DNA of 64,000 bases from Siphonodentalium dalli (GCA_032622095.1 CP136067.1:125155030-125219029); one strand, 5' to 3'. Shown: positions 23,534 through 35,347, counted from the stretch's first letter. The notes: generated by a model from the sequence alone, not told the origin. Program-made: numbers and translations.

Positions 23534-23939
23534 ACCCGTACGATACTCATAACGGTTGACTGTTGTGTTTATTATATTTTCGATATCAATTTGTTGCGTC
23601 CAGACCCCATTGATGCTAAAATAACGCACAAGGATACCGAATGACGCAAATATTGACGTCATGACCCAGACGCAGTGCACATAGTAGGATAACATCTTGA
23701 GAGTAGGATAACATGTTTGGTCTTCTGGGACTGGGGATATGATTTATATTTTTTATATTTTAACGTAAAAAGTTGATGAAAATATTATAAAACTAACAGT
23801 ATGTACGCCATTCTTGCGCGCTATTTTAACATAAATGGCTAGTTATATTGTAATCTTAAGAACGTATTTGGTCTAAATGCGTGCTTCATGGGGTCTTGGT
23901 CGTAATAAACTGATATAGAAAATTTAATAAACACAACAG

Positions 23940-24000
23940 TCAACTGTTCTGAGTGGTGTACTGTTTTTTTCCTCTCGTGAGATGCGAGGATTATTTACTA
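23940..24000 (+). repeat. second copy of the short direct repeat
   Basis: Copy of 22384-22447 with CAACTGTTCTGAGTGGTGTA and CTCGTGAGATGCG. Confidence 0.6.
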
Positions 24001-24136
24001 TAGTAGCAATAACACATGACTGTGACCCAGATAAAACTCATCAAACTTGACTATTAGAACAATGTACTCCAACCATGTCAGTTGTTTACTCTAAACAAAT
24101 ATATACGATTCGGTAACCACAATATAATTGCGTTAT

Positions 24137-24583
24137 CCCTTTACCCAACAGAACGGCCCTGTGCCAATGCATTCTCTTATATATGCGAGTCGACCTCGCA
24201 TATATTAGAGAATGCATTTGGCTTAACACATATTAAAAATGATAAAATTGTCAAAGAATGTTGACAAATATTATAAAAAATGTTAAAAAATGTAAGAAAA
24301 AATTATAAAATTGTTAAAGAATGTAAGACAAAATGGTAAAAAGTGTTAAAAAATAATTTTTTTTAGGCCAATGCATTCTCTTATATATGCGAGGCGACAT
24401 ATGGTCGACTCGCATATATAAGAGAATGCATTGGCACAGGGCATAACTGTAACCATCACAATGTGGTCAATGAACCGGTTCCAATGATATCCATATTTGT
24501 ATGGTGTTATTGAGACAGACGGAAGATATTTTAGGCTGTTGAAGCTTTATTTGGTGTTTTTGGCCGGTTTGTTGGGTAAAGGG
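24137..24583. mobile_element. piggyBac-like MITE, copy B
   Basis: A 447-bp copy of 1081-1531 with the same ends (CCCTTTACCCAACAGAACGG...GTTGGGTAAAGGG) and the same two internal palindromes; part of the first hairpin loop is deleted. Flanks are TTAT on both sides (24133-24136, 24584-24587), so a 4-bp duplication again but one base off TTAA. The TAA-rich AAAAATGTAAGAAAAAATTATA core is shared. Confidence 0.8.
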
Positions 24584-24587
24584 TTAT

Positions 24588-26713
24588 GGAAGTTATTTTG
24601 CTCAAATGGTTGACCACCGATGAATGTCGAACTATGTACACAGGTTGCCTTCTTGTTCATAGTTTTGTAATAACAACATAACACAGACGGTCAACAAACA
24701 CTGCATCATACATGCAACATAATCTGCAACATGGTCCGGACATTTTTCAAAGAAAGGTCAAATTCTACTGATATACTAATGAAATAGTTACTATAGTATA
24801 TATATTATGTTGAATCATTATTGACACTGTTATATATATTTGTTATTTTGACATCGGTCTCGTGTGGACGTTTTATGTCATTAAATTATATTATTATCGC
24901 TTACGTATATCGTACTAGTCTCTAGGAATCCTATTCATTGTGTTTATTTTATAAACGGGGTAGCTTATTTGGTAGCGGCTGAATCACGTGATACTTTGGC
25001 TTTCGCTTACGACACACTCGTCGATATAACTGACCAAATATATCAGATTTGACATTTGCCAACATACACCGCATCACGACTAAATCGCGAACACTCGCCG
25101 GATACAATGCGTGTGTCCCTTGCACATATAGTTGTTTAGAGACCTAAACTGAATCGTTCTGGGTAATGAATTTTGATGATATAATTCGTTATTGTTGGGC
25201 GTCACTTTTAGTGATGTTTATAATACATCGCCAGATGTTTGACATTCACCATTCCTAGCATCCTGTTATTGGTCTATAATTGCACAATTGAGACGGAGAT
25301 ATACATAGGGCTTCGTGCATCTTCGCATTGACTAGAAAGTTTGAATAAATTGTCTTCATTTCAGACACCACAGACATTCTTGGGATGAACCAATTGAATT
25401 GATATTTTCTCAAAACTTTTAATATCTTCTACCATACCATTATTGGAATTTTATTGAAAATTTTTCCTGATTCCAATTCGGACTGTGAATCCGAATATGA
25501 TTATGATTCAATTTTCGAATTGAATTACACATGTATAATAATTCCAATTAAATTCGTGTAACTCTCCTTATTCAAATTTCCATTTACTATATATCATTTG
25601 CGAGTTAAAATGACTAAGTTAATAGGCTTAATATTCATAATATTAATATATATTTGTTATAGGACACAGGCACCAATTAGATAACACTATATTGAACATG
25701 GGAAGACAAATAAGTACTTGCGCGAACATATATATATAACTATCATATCTTTAATGGCCATATGGACCAGAGGGCATGGGCAGCAGCGCAGAACCTTCTG
25801 CAAGTTTAAATTTGCAGGCACTTTTCGGACATGTGGGTAAATATTGGGACAAATTGTAGTAGTTTTCATATTTGTTCCAGAATATACTAAATTTAGGCTA
25901 TTGTGCTATATTGGTGTACATATGCAGCAAACATATATCATATTCTGAAAACAACACTCACTGTGTTAAACATTTGTAAATATAATAGGAAAAATTGAGC
26001 CCCCTAAATACACAGGCTCCGGGGGAATATACTAAAATACCAATGCACTGTATATATTATACCAGTGACACTGATATAGTCTATATTGCTATGTTAGTAT
26101 TTTCTACAGGAGCCTGTGACTAAGCATTTAGCCATCGCAACATTTTATTTAATCCATATTTGATATTATAGTAACATAGTATATTCCAAACACAATGAAT
26201 AGCAAATTTAACCAATGTGTACGTTGTGACGTAACGTCGGATAATGCGGGTTCAATGTGTTCCAAATGCGTAAATTTAGATTTTGTTTAACACACTGAAT
26301 ACACCGCTACTGAAGTTTTGGCAACACAATACGGAAGACAAACCGGAACCGCCGTTAATAATTGCGTAAACAAATAGAATGTGTTGTAACCAACACATGG
26401 AATTAATATGACTAATGGTAATGAATTCATCCGACTTTCGTACCAACATGTCACCTCGGACAAGTTAGAACTGACGTCGCGAATGGGTGCATTCCTTGTG
26501 CCAAAGAGGACGCGGTCTGGTATTGATTACCCCTGTGAAGCAAGCACGCACAAAAAGTGCAGGTGGACATTTCCATGACATTGACACGCTCGCATAAAGG
26601 TCGGTCATTTCCGAAGTGTCACTGCGATAAACGGTGAACGGTTTGTGCTGATTCCCGCTGCGTCCGGTTTTAGATTGCCCAGTTACAAACAAATACTAGT
26701 AGTACAGATTACG
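24588..26713. other. no recognisable gene
   Basis: AT-rich, short frames only. An inverted-looking pair (CCCCCTAAATACACAGGCTCC at 25999-26019, AGGAGCCTGTGACTAAG at 26109-26125) is too short and diverged to call. Confidence 0.5.
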
Positions 26714-27050
26714 ATGGATTTCATACTACAAAAATGTGAGAGACTGCTGAATCTTGTTGTTGTGATACTGTTTCTCCTGGATAATTCAGGTGGGTGACTA
26801 TAGTTTTACCTTTGTTTTTATTTGATTTGATTTGAAACCAAAGAATTTAACTTTTGGGATGAGGATAACCCGTATTTTATTTTTGGGATGAGGATAAACC
26901 GTGTTTTATTTTTTTTTAGATGAAGATTCATCAGACATTCTCAAATCCTATTCATGTGTCTCTGCACTAACGAAAGTGAAGAAAGATAAATCCCCAGGTT
27001 CGGATGTTCAATGTTATAAATTGGTTGGAAAGGCATGTGTCAATTTATGA
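26714..27050 (+). CDS. candidate two-exon small secreted peptide
   Basis: Exon 1 (26714-26789) opens with ATG and encodes MDFILQKCERLLNLVVVILF plus LLDNS, a positively charged start and a strong hydrophobic core like a signal peptide. CAG|GTGGGT gives a donor at 26790. A T-rich tract and TTTAG end the 130-bp intron at 26919. The join is in phase and exon 2 reads DEDSSDILKSYSCVSAL... to ...GKACVNL and TGA at 27048-27050, about 68 residues with three Cys after the leader. AATAAA occurs at 27196. The intron holds two copies of a ~31-bp TTTTGGGATGAGGATAA unit. The caveat is that KKDKSPGSD resembles the KSPGPDG motif before the fingers of LINE reverse transcriptases, so exon 2 could be a retroelement scrap. 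Family unknown. Confidence 0.3.
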
Positions 27051-27055
27051 TTAGT

Positions 27056-27094
27056 TCATTACTTGCGCCAGTCTATGCTGGACGCAAGTAATGA
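27056..27094. repeat. small hairpin
   Basis: TCATTACTTGCG (27056-27067) is the exact complement of CGCAAGTAATGA (27083-27094), with a 15-nt loop. It lies 6 bp after the candidate peptide stop codon. Confidence 0.75.
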
Positions 27095-28733
27095 TTTCGG
27101 TCTGTCCGGATCTATGTTTTTTATTTCGATATTTGTCCTTCCTCGAATATGTTAAGTCATAACGGAAGTACATAAAGTACATGCGTTATTGTTGGGGAAT
27201 AAATCTGTCATATTAGAAAAACAAGATCACTTCTTTAAAACAGTAAATGCGTCAATATATCACGACGCACATCATGACGTCACAACCTACTTCGGTGCGC
27301 AAAACTCCAGACAGGATTGCATCTATGGCCGGACAGCTGAGACACGTATTACACGGACTAGTGTGGTCGTTAGGCGGTTAGACCCGGAATAAAAAAATAT
27401 TGGCAGAGAAGGCGTGTGGACTGGTTTGGTGAACAACATATACAAAATCCGCTAAAATCCGCTTTGGGGAAACTTCTCAATTCAACATGGCGTCCAAAAT
27501 GGCATTTGGTATCGGGAAATGCCGAGGTTCTGTGGTAGGTGCATCCATTAGTGCCAAATTTGTAATAAATTGAAATATGCAATAGCGGTACTTAGTCGTA
27601 AACCATATATGTAGAATGTCTGTCCCAAAATGGCCGCCAAACTGGACAAAATCGAATGAAAATTAAATTTCTGGAAAACTGATTAGCTAGTCCTATAAGA
27701 GTGAACAAACGCTCGAATTACGCGAGGAAAGATGATTGCAGAGTATAGGAGAAACTTTTTGTTAGAGATGCACAAATTATCTACAATGTATCTCAAGAGA
27801 GAGCAAGCGAAAGCAGGGTCTCATACAACGGTTTAATCCGGACTTTTGGGCGCCTAGAAACGGAACAACAACGCTGTTTTATCTGTAATGTTTGTCTTGA
27901 ATCATGTGATATATGTGTAACTAAACAGCTAAATGGGATTTAGTATGTATGTATTGAATCTGTGACCTTTTCGATAAGCAGAGATATATGTACTCAAAGC
28001 AGTATCACGAGTGTGACCAATTGTAGTTTATTTTTGATATCTACAACACCAAACCTTTTACAATTCAATGCTATAGTACACTTTGAGAGATATTCACAGA
28101 GTACTGGGCAAAATATGTAGATCCTATTGTTCGCGTCCGGAAATATTGGTCATAGTTGCCTCCAATCAAGCGATGAAACATGAATATTTCGCTTGTATCA
28201 CAAAAATGAATGTTGATATATTATGAACGCAATTTATCAAAACACAAAGGAGTACCATATAGTATATTCAATAAATTCTAAACTTTACCAAAATCGCCTA
28301 CATACTCTGTGGCAGAGACTGGATTTATACGTGCAAATGATATTTACTTATATTCACCAATGCCACATATGCGGTAAACTTATTACATTTTCTGCAAGCG
28401 CATAACCGCGTTTACACATTCTCATTAATGTTACACATATATGATGCACACAAACCACAAATAGGAACATTGGGTGGGTGTTCAACGTTAAAATAACAGC
28501 TCTAAACGCTAATAACCTGATATTTAGCACACTTTTGTGGGTGGTATTGGCACGATATTTTAAAACAACAAGATACTGAACATTAATATTGTGCATTGCG
28601 TGGTAGCACATTCCAGTTGTACAGTACCGACTGAAGTAATTTGAACAACATTGTCTACTAAGAAACCGGGTTGGTAGAAGCATGAACATTAGTCTTAAAC
28701 TGAATATTATCTTATACCCTCAAATCTATACAG
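27095..28733. other. no recognisable gene
   Basis: Contains AACATGGCGTCCAAAATGGC (27485) and AAAATGGCCGCCAAACTGG (27628), motifs that recur in repeat R3, but no long frame or element end. A 111-codon minus frame at 28354-28689 has no family character. Confidence 0.45.
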
Positions 28734-28872
28734 AAAGTTAAAGGAAGCTAGAGATATAAACATCATCTTCGAAAATATTTCGCTTCCTTCAGAATTACCA
28801 CAAGCTGGCTCCTATCATGAAACTCTGAAAAACATCTACATTGTTCATCCCAACGAAGCAGCTGACAAACAG
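28734..28872 (+). CDS. orphan internal exon candidate
   Basis: A 139-nt stretch bounded by ATACAG and CAG|GTACAT. Its single open frame reads LKEARDINIIFENISLPSEL, then ending HPNEAADKQ. Composition is protein-like against a stop-rich background, and both splice signals fit the same frame. No neighbour exon could be identified and the family is unknown. It may be an exon of a gene whose other parts lie far away, or a decayed one. Confidence 0.3.
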
Positions 28873-29116
28873 GTACATTTTCAATTGTGTCTAAGACTTC
28901 ATTTACAGTCGAAATCATTCCAATGACAGTTTACATCGATATCATGTTGAGTCAATGCGAAAAAACATTTGCTACCCAGTTTATCTTAGTGTAAAATAAA
29001 CCCTTGAAATATTACCGTACACAATATTTCGGGCAACCAGGTGACCAACATATTCTGCCACAATAATTAAGGTAATAGCAAATTAAACGGTCAACACCTA
29101 TGTTGAAATGCATATA

Positions 29117-29547
29117 TGTGACCCGTCATATCAAAACCAGTCGTAAGCCGAAAAAATATTTTATTTGAGTTATTTGTTGCATGCTATAGAGTGTGATAAG
29201 ATCATTACATAGGTTGCACGTTCAAGATGTTGTTGCAGTCCAAAGTTATATGATTTTGTCAGTGTCATCATGAACCTATTCCAGATAATCACATTTAATG
29301 ACAAATTAGCTAAATTCTGAATAAATACACACCACATTGTGACCACAATATGTCCAAATTACATAAGCACATTAATAGACACAAACTTCACTTTATGCTA
29401 CTTTGTCGATAGAGTAGAACTATATACAAATGTGTCAAAACCAAAATTCATAATGTTTTCGAATTTTTTGCATTTGTTTTATATTTTATGTATTACTCAG
29501 TATAAGAAATCCCGACTTACGACTGGTTTTGATATGGCCGGGTCACA
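29117..29547. mobile_element. 431-bp MITE with TA target duplication
   Basis: Inverted ends TGTGACCCGTCATATCAAAA and the complement of TGTGACCCGGCCATATCAAA match over about 33 bp, through CCAGTCGTAAG. TA precedes the left end (29115-29116) and follows the right (29548-29549). A TA duplication with ~30-bp ends suggests a Tc1/mariner-related MITE. The 84-codon frame over it is incidental. Confidence 0.7.
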
Positions 29548-30022
29548 TACGAATGACCCATTATGTTTACACGGTGATCACATGAAACCGTGAATAATAT
29601 ATGATTGTCATGTATCTGTCATAGTAATGGCAGATAGTTGGCCCTTTAGGGTTCGTTCACAAAGACGCACAATTACGTTGCAAATGTCCATGAAATTCTG
29701 CAGTGATGGCTGTCTAAAGAACCCTTGTGTGAGACTCACATATACAAGGGTGTATGTATTCGACTGTTTTTATCGCTTTTACAAGAATGAAATGCTTCGA
29801 TTATGATTGACTCTTTAGCGTTATTTTAGACAAATGTCAATTGTATTATATAACTGTAAACGGATTCATAAAGCTCTCTCTGTGGTCTTAGTAAACTGGA
29901 GACTGTACATTTATATTTACAAGCAGTTTGTCATTCAAATGTTGATGTTGATATCGTATTGAGATCATGGTTAATTAATTTTTGTCTAGCGTCAATGACC
30001 AAATTTCCTTTCTGGCAAAAAC

Positions 30023-30526
30023 ACCCCTGGTCAAATGTGCTATGATGCGGTTGGGTCCTGCTGAATTGCTATGATGCTGTTAGGACAAACTGATGCTGTT
30101 AAGAAAAAGTACCGTTATTTTTTCTAAAGTTGTCATTTTTGTGGTGTTCCAATATTCTGAGCATATCAAGGAAAAGCTAATATTTGTATCAAATATTCGA
30201 GAAACATATATTTTGCGAAATAGTTGTAATACTAATTGTATTATGTTGAAATTCGACTCTAATCAATTTGGCTATTCATGTCGTTTTACAAACAACCGCT
30301 CAGCCATTATTCATTTTTTCAAACATATATTTGTTCTTGGATGTTTCATACAGACACTGGCTTTTTCTCAAATTCCTCCAATCAGCCAAACACCACAAAA
30401 ATGACAACTTTAGAAAAAATAAGGGTATTTTTTCTTAACAGCATCAGTTTGCCCTAACAGCATCATAGCAATTCAACAGGACCCACCAGCATGATAGCAC
30501 ATTTGCAAGACCACTTGAGCAGGGGT
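30023..30526. mobile_element. foldback-type element, ~130-bp inverted ends
   Basis: Left arm about 30023-30146 and right arm 30390-30526 are near-identical inverses, with ACCCCTG outermost, then CAAATGTGCTAT.ATGC, GGGTCCTG.TGAATTGC and TTTCTAAAGTTGTCATTTTTG inside. Within each arm GCTGTTAGG and GCTGTTAAG repeat. The 103-codon frame (30093-30404) lies inside and is not a gene. A target duplication is unclear because the right flank is A-rich. Confidence 0.75.
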
Positions 30527-30894
30527 AAAAAATAATAATAATAAATTTTATTAATTATTGGCACAATGCAAAATTCCATTATCTCAATAGGTGTACATTG
30601 TGCAAATTCAGATAACCTCATTGAGCCTTAGTCCCTAGACAGAAGCTTCATTCACATAAGATTAATTTAAACAAGATTATTTAAATTATGTTATAATTAC
30701 AGTGTACTATATTCATGTACATGTAAGTAGCGCTAGAGAACTATGGAGAATAACTAATAATAAATAATCATTACATTCCGCATTTAATTCGCAGATTCCT
30801 GGATGTGTTTAACCATTTCATGATAGGAGTTGAGCTGGTGCAGCATCAAGGATCATGTGTCCGTACATTGTCTTGTATACAAGCGTCTCCAATA
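30527..30894. repeat. AAT-rich tract and unknown repeat
   Basis: Starts AAAAAATAATAATAATAAATT, then GGCACAATGCAAAATTCC and TACATTGTGCAAATTC, which pair imperfectly. The AAT run may be the reversed tail of a retroposon, but no body was identified. Confidence 0.35.
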
Positions 30895-31020
30895 AGGAGC
30901 CTCTCATATATAAGATAATGCAGTGGCTCACAATATCAATGTAAATATTGTTAGGTGAATGCATTCTCTTATTGCGAGAGCCTCCCTTTGTGAGACTCGC
31001 ATATATAAGAGTATGCATAA
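30895..31020. repeat. free copy of the MITE hairpin module
   Basis: GCATTCTCTTATTGCGAGAGCC (30960) with GACTCGCATATATAAGAGTATGCA and an outer CTCTCATATATAAGATAATGCA. Same module as in the piggyBac-like MITE but without its terminal sequences. Confidence 0.55.
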
Positions 31021-32870
31021 GTATTTGGCACAGAGTTTTCGGCAATATTTAAGGATGCTCCAGTCATGGAAGGGTTATCACAAAAATAATTAACCATGAT
31101 GACCTGAATACCTGACCATACCAAACCATTGCGAAAATAAAACACAGTAAGCATTAAAACATTCAATGTTGTTTGCTCAAACTTCTCCAGCATCAACAAT
31201 TTAGCCACCATTGCCAATGTTATACAACAGTGTTCATGTTCTCTTCCATACCTGTGTACTTCCACCCTTGCAATAGCAAAACAGTATAGACTATATCCCC
31301 ACATCAGGCCCCGCGCCTGCTACCATTCCATATCGTTCAGTTGACACCAGTACTACACGCGTTCACGTCCCATTAAAATTATATGAGCACACACTGCTTA
31401 TAGTCCAGGAGATCGGGAGGTAGTGTTGCTCATATTGACGGACAAGCTGCGACCATGTTATTTTTAATGTTTTAGGTATGGTAATGAAGAAAAATCATGA
31501 TAGCAAGAACAAATTTGTAGCCTTCTTTGTTTTTTTTCGATTTTTTGGGCATTTTTCTACATTTTAAGCCCAAAATTTTCATTTTTGTTTTCAATGTGTA
31601 AAGATTTCATTTTAGTATGATTTTGGTGATTAAGTTGAATAGTAATTGTGTTAATAATGTTAAATAACTAATTGTGCTAAAAAATTTGAAGAATTTCAAT
31701 GATGTTTTTTTTAATTTTACCATTTTGTTTTTTACTTTTTTACGCACAATCGTCCAAATTGCAACCATTTCATCTTAGTATGATTTTAAGGTTAAATTCA
31801 CCATAATTATTTTAATATTGTTAAATAATTTACAACTTGTCTTCTACAATGTTTTTAAATGGATTTAAGAAGGTTTCTACTTGTTTTCTAAGTTGAGGGG
31901 GGGGGGTCTAATTCAAATCCAATTAAAACATTGTACTGTTCAAAATTAGATAAATTCCTTAAGGCGTATGGTAGATATACGTAACTAGTTTTCAAAACGT
32001 ATACATATGCCTTTCTATCCTGTGCGTTATGCATGCGAGTCGGATTTTACAAATTAAATTATGATGAAAAACCCTGAATTTTGGGTGTGGTCACATTTGT
32101 GGTCATAATATTCCGATTAGAGAGTAGATGGACATGGGGCATGCGACACTGTGCAGTATATATGGATATAACAAGCATGACATGATACATTAGTATCTTT
32201 CTACTAAACTTTGCTTCCAGCGTTATCAGGAATCGAGTATCGGTGTTATTTCTTACCCCTAAAACATGGTCAATTTTAAAACGGGGTATGTGGGTCAAAG
32301 GACCACTGGGAGATAATAGGATGTCCAATGACTCCTATATTTCTATCGTATCACAGTAAAGCTATTACTTTTAAATTGGCGCGGTTTACACGATCAAAGT
32401 TCGATTTTCTTTACAATTATATGTTACAAGGAACTAATTATATAGAGTTACGCTTCTTGCAACTCGAGTCAGCATAACAAAAACATCTGGCTGCTGATTG
32501 GTTAATTATCATTGAGGGAAATATCCCTAATCGTGAACAGAAAATCATAGTCTACGTAAATATGGCGATCGTGTATGTTTAGATGTCCAGGAAGAGTCTG
32601 GTGGTGTCCAGAAGTTACGGAAGGGGTCTGGACATGTTTATGCTGCTGATTTTTGTGCAGTAAATGGGGTAGTTGTGGAAATGCAAGATGATCGTTTGAA
32701 AAAAATACCGAAAAGGGCGCGTTTGTTGTAACACACTTGTGCAGCGGATGACGTTCTAAGGGAAAATTGACCACTTGAAGTTTAAATAGGCTTAACCCAT
32801 AGCCGGCGGGACTTTTAGTTAACACTGTCGCCTATGGAAAATAATTAGGTGTTTGTAACCTATAGATACG

Positions 32871-33845
32871 AAGCGGGTTTTCATCCAATGCACCGAAGCT
32901 TCGTGCCATGTACCGAAGCTTCGTGACGTGTCAGAACTCCAGGAATATACCACCATAGGACAGCATATGGTACCGGTAACAAACGTTGAATGGTCACCAG
33001 AAACCCGAATATTAATAATTTCAGATCATAATTAGCATCGCATTATATATTAACCCATCGAGCAATATGTCATAATGACACACTATACTACACCTACAAT
33101 ATAACTGATCCCTCCCTGACACATGGCTACATATAAGAAGTTTAATGATGTCTACGTAATGAGAGTATACAGTTCCGTCAAAATCTGGCGAAAAATGTGA
33201 CCTCGCATCGTTAACCCCAAATCTGTGGCGATTTTTCATCCAATTTACCGAAGCTTCGTGACCACGTACCGTCAATGGCATCACACGTTGAATGGTCACC
33301 ATAAACTTCGATATCAGTCATTTCAGATCGTAACTATCATGGAATTATATATTAACCCATGGTGTAATTATGTCAAAATGACACACTATATTACATCCAC
33401 CCTATATAACTGCTTCCTCCCTGACACAGTGCTACATACAAGGAGTTTATCCATGTCTACTTAATGAGAACATATAGTTCTGTCAAAATCTGTCGAAATA
33501 TGTGACATTCCATCATTAACCCAAAATATGTGGCGGTTTTTCATCCTATGTACCGAAGCTTCGTGACATGTACCGAAGCTTGGTGACGTGTCAGAACTTC
33601 TAAAATATACCCCATCAAATAGTATCAAACGTTGAATGGTCACCAGAAATCTCGATATTAGTCATTTCAGACCATAATTAGCATAGCATTATATATTAAC
33701 CCATCGAGAAATATGTCAAAATGACACACTATATTACACCACCCCTATATAACTGCGTCATCCCTGACACAGGCAACATATAAGAAGTTTATCCATGTCT
33801 ACTTAATGAGAGTATACAGTTCTGTCAAAATCGGACGAACAATTT
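32871..33845 (+). repeat. three tandem ~0.3-kb satellite-like units
   Basis: Units start near 32875, 33226 and 33532 with GCGGTTTTTCATCC and one or two ACCGAAGCTTCGTGAC boxes, then AACGTTGAATGGTCACC, TATATTAACCCAT, AAAATGACACACTAT and CTCCCTGACACA. Spacings of 351 and 306 bp reflect internal loss. The CGAAGCTTCG box is a palindrome. Minus-strand frames here are repeat by-products. Confidence 0.85.
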
Positions 33846-33860
33846 GGTCTATAAATCCCG

Positions 33861-34485
33861 TAGTGTGACACATTTAATATAGACCAAAACAATAAACACC
33901 TTTCAACCCAAAGATAGTTAAATTTTAATTGAAAAAATGGTCCAAACATGAAAAGTTAATTTTTGCCGATATTTAAGTCAAGTTTTTGAGAGAAAAGTCC
34001 AATATTTTTGGTGATGTCAGTGGTGACAATAGTAACAATTAACCATGGTATATCAGACATGTTAGTATTCAATGTATAATAGACAGAATAGCCAAATTTT
34101 GTACATCATCCACAACTTGTAATCGATTGCAGGACACGCTGGGGCAATATTTAACATTTTCCATATTTTGGCAGCCATTTTGGCAGCCATTTTGAGCCAA
34201 AGTAAGAATTTTGGTTCCAGTGAGTTGGAATATTCATAGGTAAAATCATATGCATCACTTACATTACAATGTTCTGTTCATTTCTTGTTAAAATATGACT
34301 ATAATCCCAATTGTAATTTTTTTGTGAAATTCTATACCGCGTTCTGTAAATTCGAGTATTTGAGGGAACGGAAGGGGCTAATTGCCCCAATGATCAGTTA
34401 ATATACAAACTAAATTCGTATTACTCAACCAGTTCCAAACAGCATGAATCGATATAGAAGATATTTGTAAAAAAAAAGTCATATT
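33861..34485 (+). repeat. dispersed repeat R3, copy 2
   Basis: Matches 14968-15620 in the same orientation and lies inside the 3.6-kb element. It is followed by GCGGCCATTTTGGTGGCCATC at 34497. Confidence 0.7.
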
Positions 34486-35331
34486 TTCAACTTCCGGCGG
34501 CCATTTTGGTGGCCATCTTGGATGGTGAGTTTCAATTTTGCCCCAAAAAAGTGACATTATGTCTTAGCTTCATGAAAATATAGACATTTGTATACATTTT
34601 ACAAGATTTTCACCGCTATAATTTGCATTAAACTGACTTAGGGTCTGGTCTGAAAAACGGCGGCCATGATGGACGCCATTTTGTCTGGAGTCTATACGGC
34701 CACTTTTTTGTTTGTTAACATTGCTTAAAAGTTGAAGGACATAATAAGGAACAAAATGAGTGAGGATAAGTTAAGTCCCAGGGGGTGCAAGGGTACCCAT
34801 ATTAGCTCCCGGACTACTAGTAGTACTATGACGTCGCCGGAAAATTCTTTCATTTTCGGTCGTCGGGTATGTCAATAAAAACACGTTTTTCGCCAATTAA
34901 GCTACAAATTCACCATTGCTATCATGGATTTTCGTAATCTACATATATTTTACTACAAAATTAGACCGGATAGCACTTGTCCGTCAAAATGAGCAACATT
35001 TGTTATTTCTTGGGGTCGATCTCCTGGACTATTATATCGACCTTTTATAGAACACCAGCTCACGTCATTTACTGCCGTTATGTGTCAGTATTATACAGGA
35101 ATTGAACATCACTTCACTAATGATATTTGAATAAAATGGACCGATTAAAGGTACTCAATCCGATTGGATGGTCCCCATATCATCAGATTCCAACAACAGC
35201 AATATTTATTGAAATGCCGCTTCAGTTATCAGAATCGATTAATAGACGAAATATACTGCTAACCACTGTCAACTATAGTATAATAATGCCCAATAAGTCT
35301 TATTTACCAACATCGGCTTGACGAATATTCG

Positions 35332-35347
35332 TCAGGCCGCCAAAAAC
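35332..35347. repeat. 16-bp perfect palindrome
   Basis: TGACGAATATTCGTCA just before GGCCGCC. Short; function unknown. Confidence 0.6.

Larger units (their letters stand above)
31401..35031. mobile_element. 3.6-kb element with ~130-bp terminal inverted repeats
   Basis: TAGTCCAGGAGATCG begins at 31401 and its inverse ends at 35031. The match continues inward through TGTTGCTCAT.TTGACGGACAAG to ATCATGATAGCAA and ATTTGTAGC, about 130 bp with indels. TTA flanks both ends (31398-31400, 35032-35034), a 3-bp duplication as in PIF/Harbinger elements. No transposase frame is seen. It carries a 0.3-kb tandem array and a copy of R3. Superfamily assignment is tentative because it rests on 3 bp. Confidence 0.6.

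Noticed and set aside
24082-24264. 60-codon frame similar to one at 1029-1229
   Set aside because: The similarity is the shared MITE, not a protein family.
25985-26140. possible inverted ends around CCCCCTAAATACACAGGCTCC
   Set aside because: Only ~17 bp with mismatches and no flanking duplication.
26920-27047. LINE reverse transcriptase fragment
   Set aside because: Only KKDKSPGSD matches; no further motif follows, so it was kept as an alternative rather than the call.
30093-30404. 103-codon frame
   Set aside because: Inside the foldback element and overlapping its arms.
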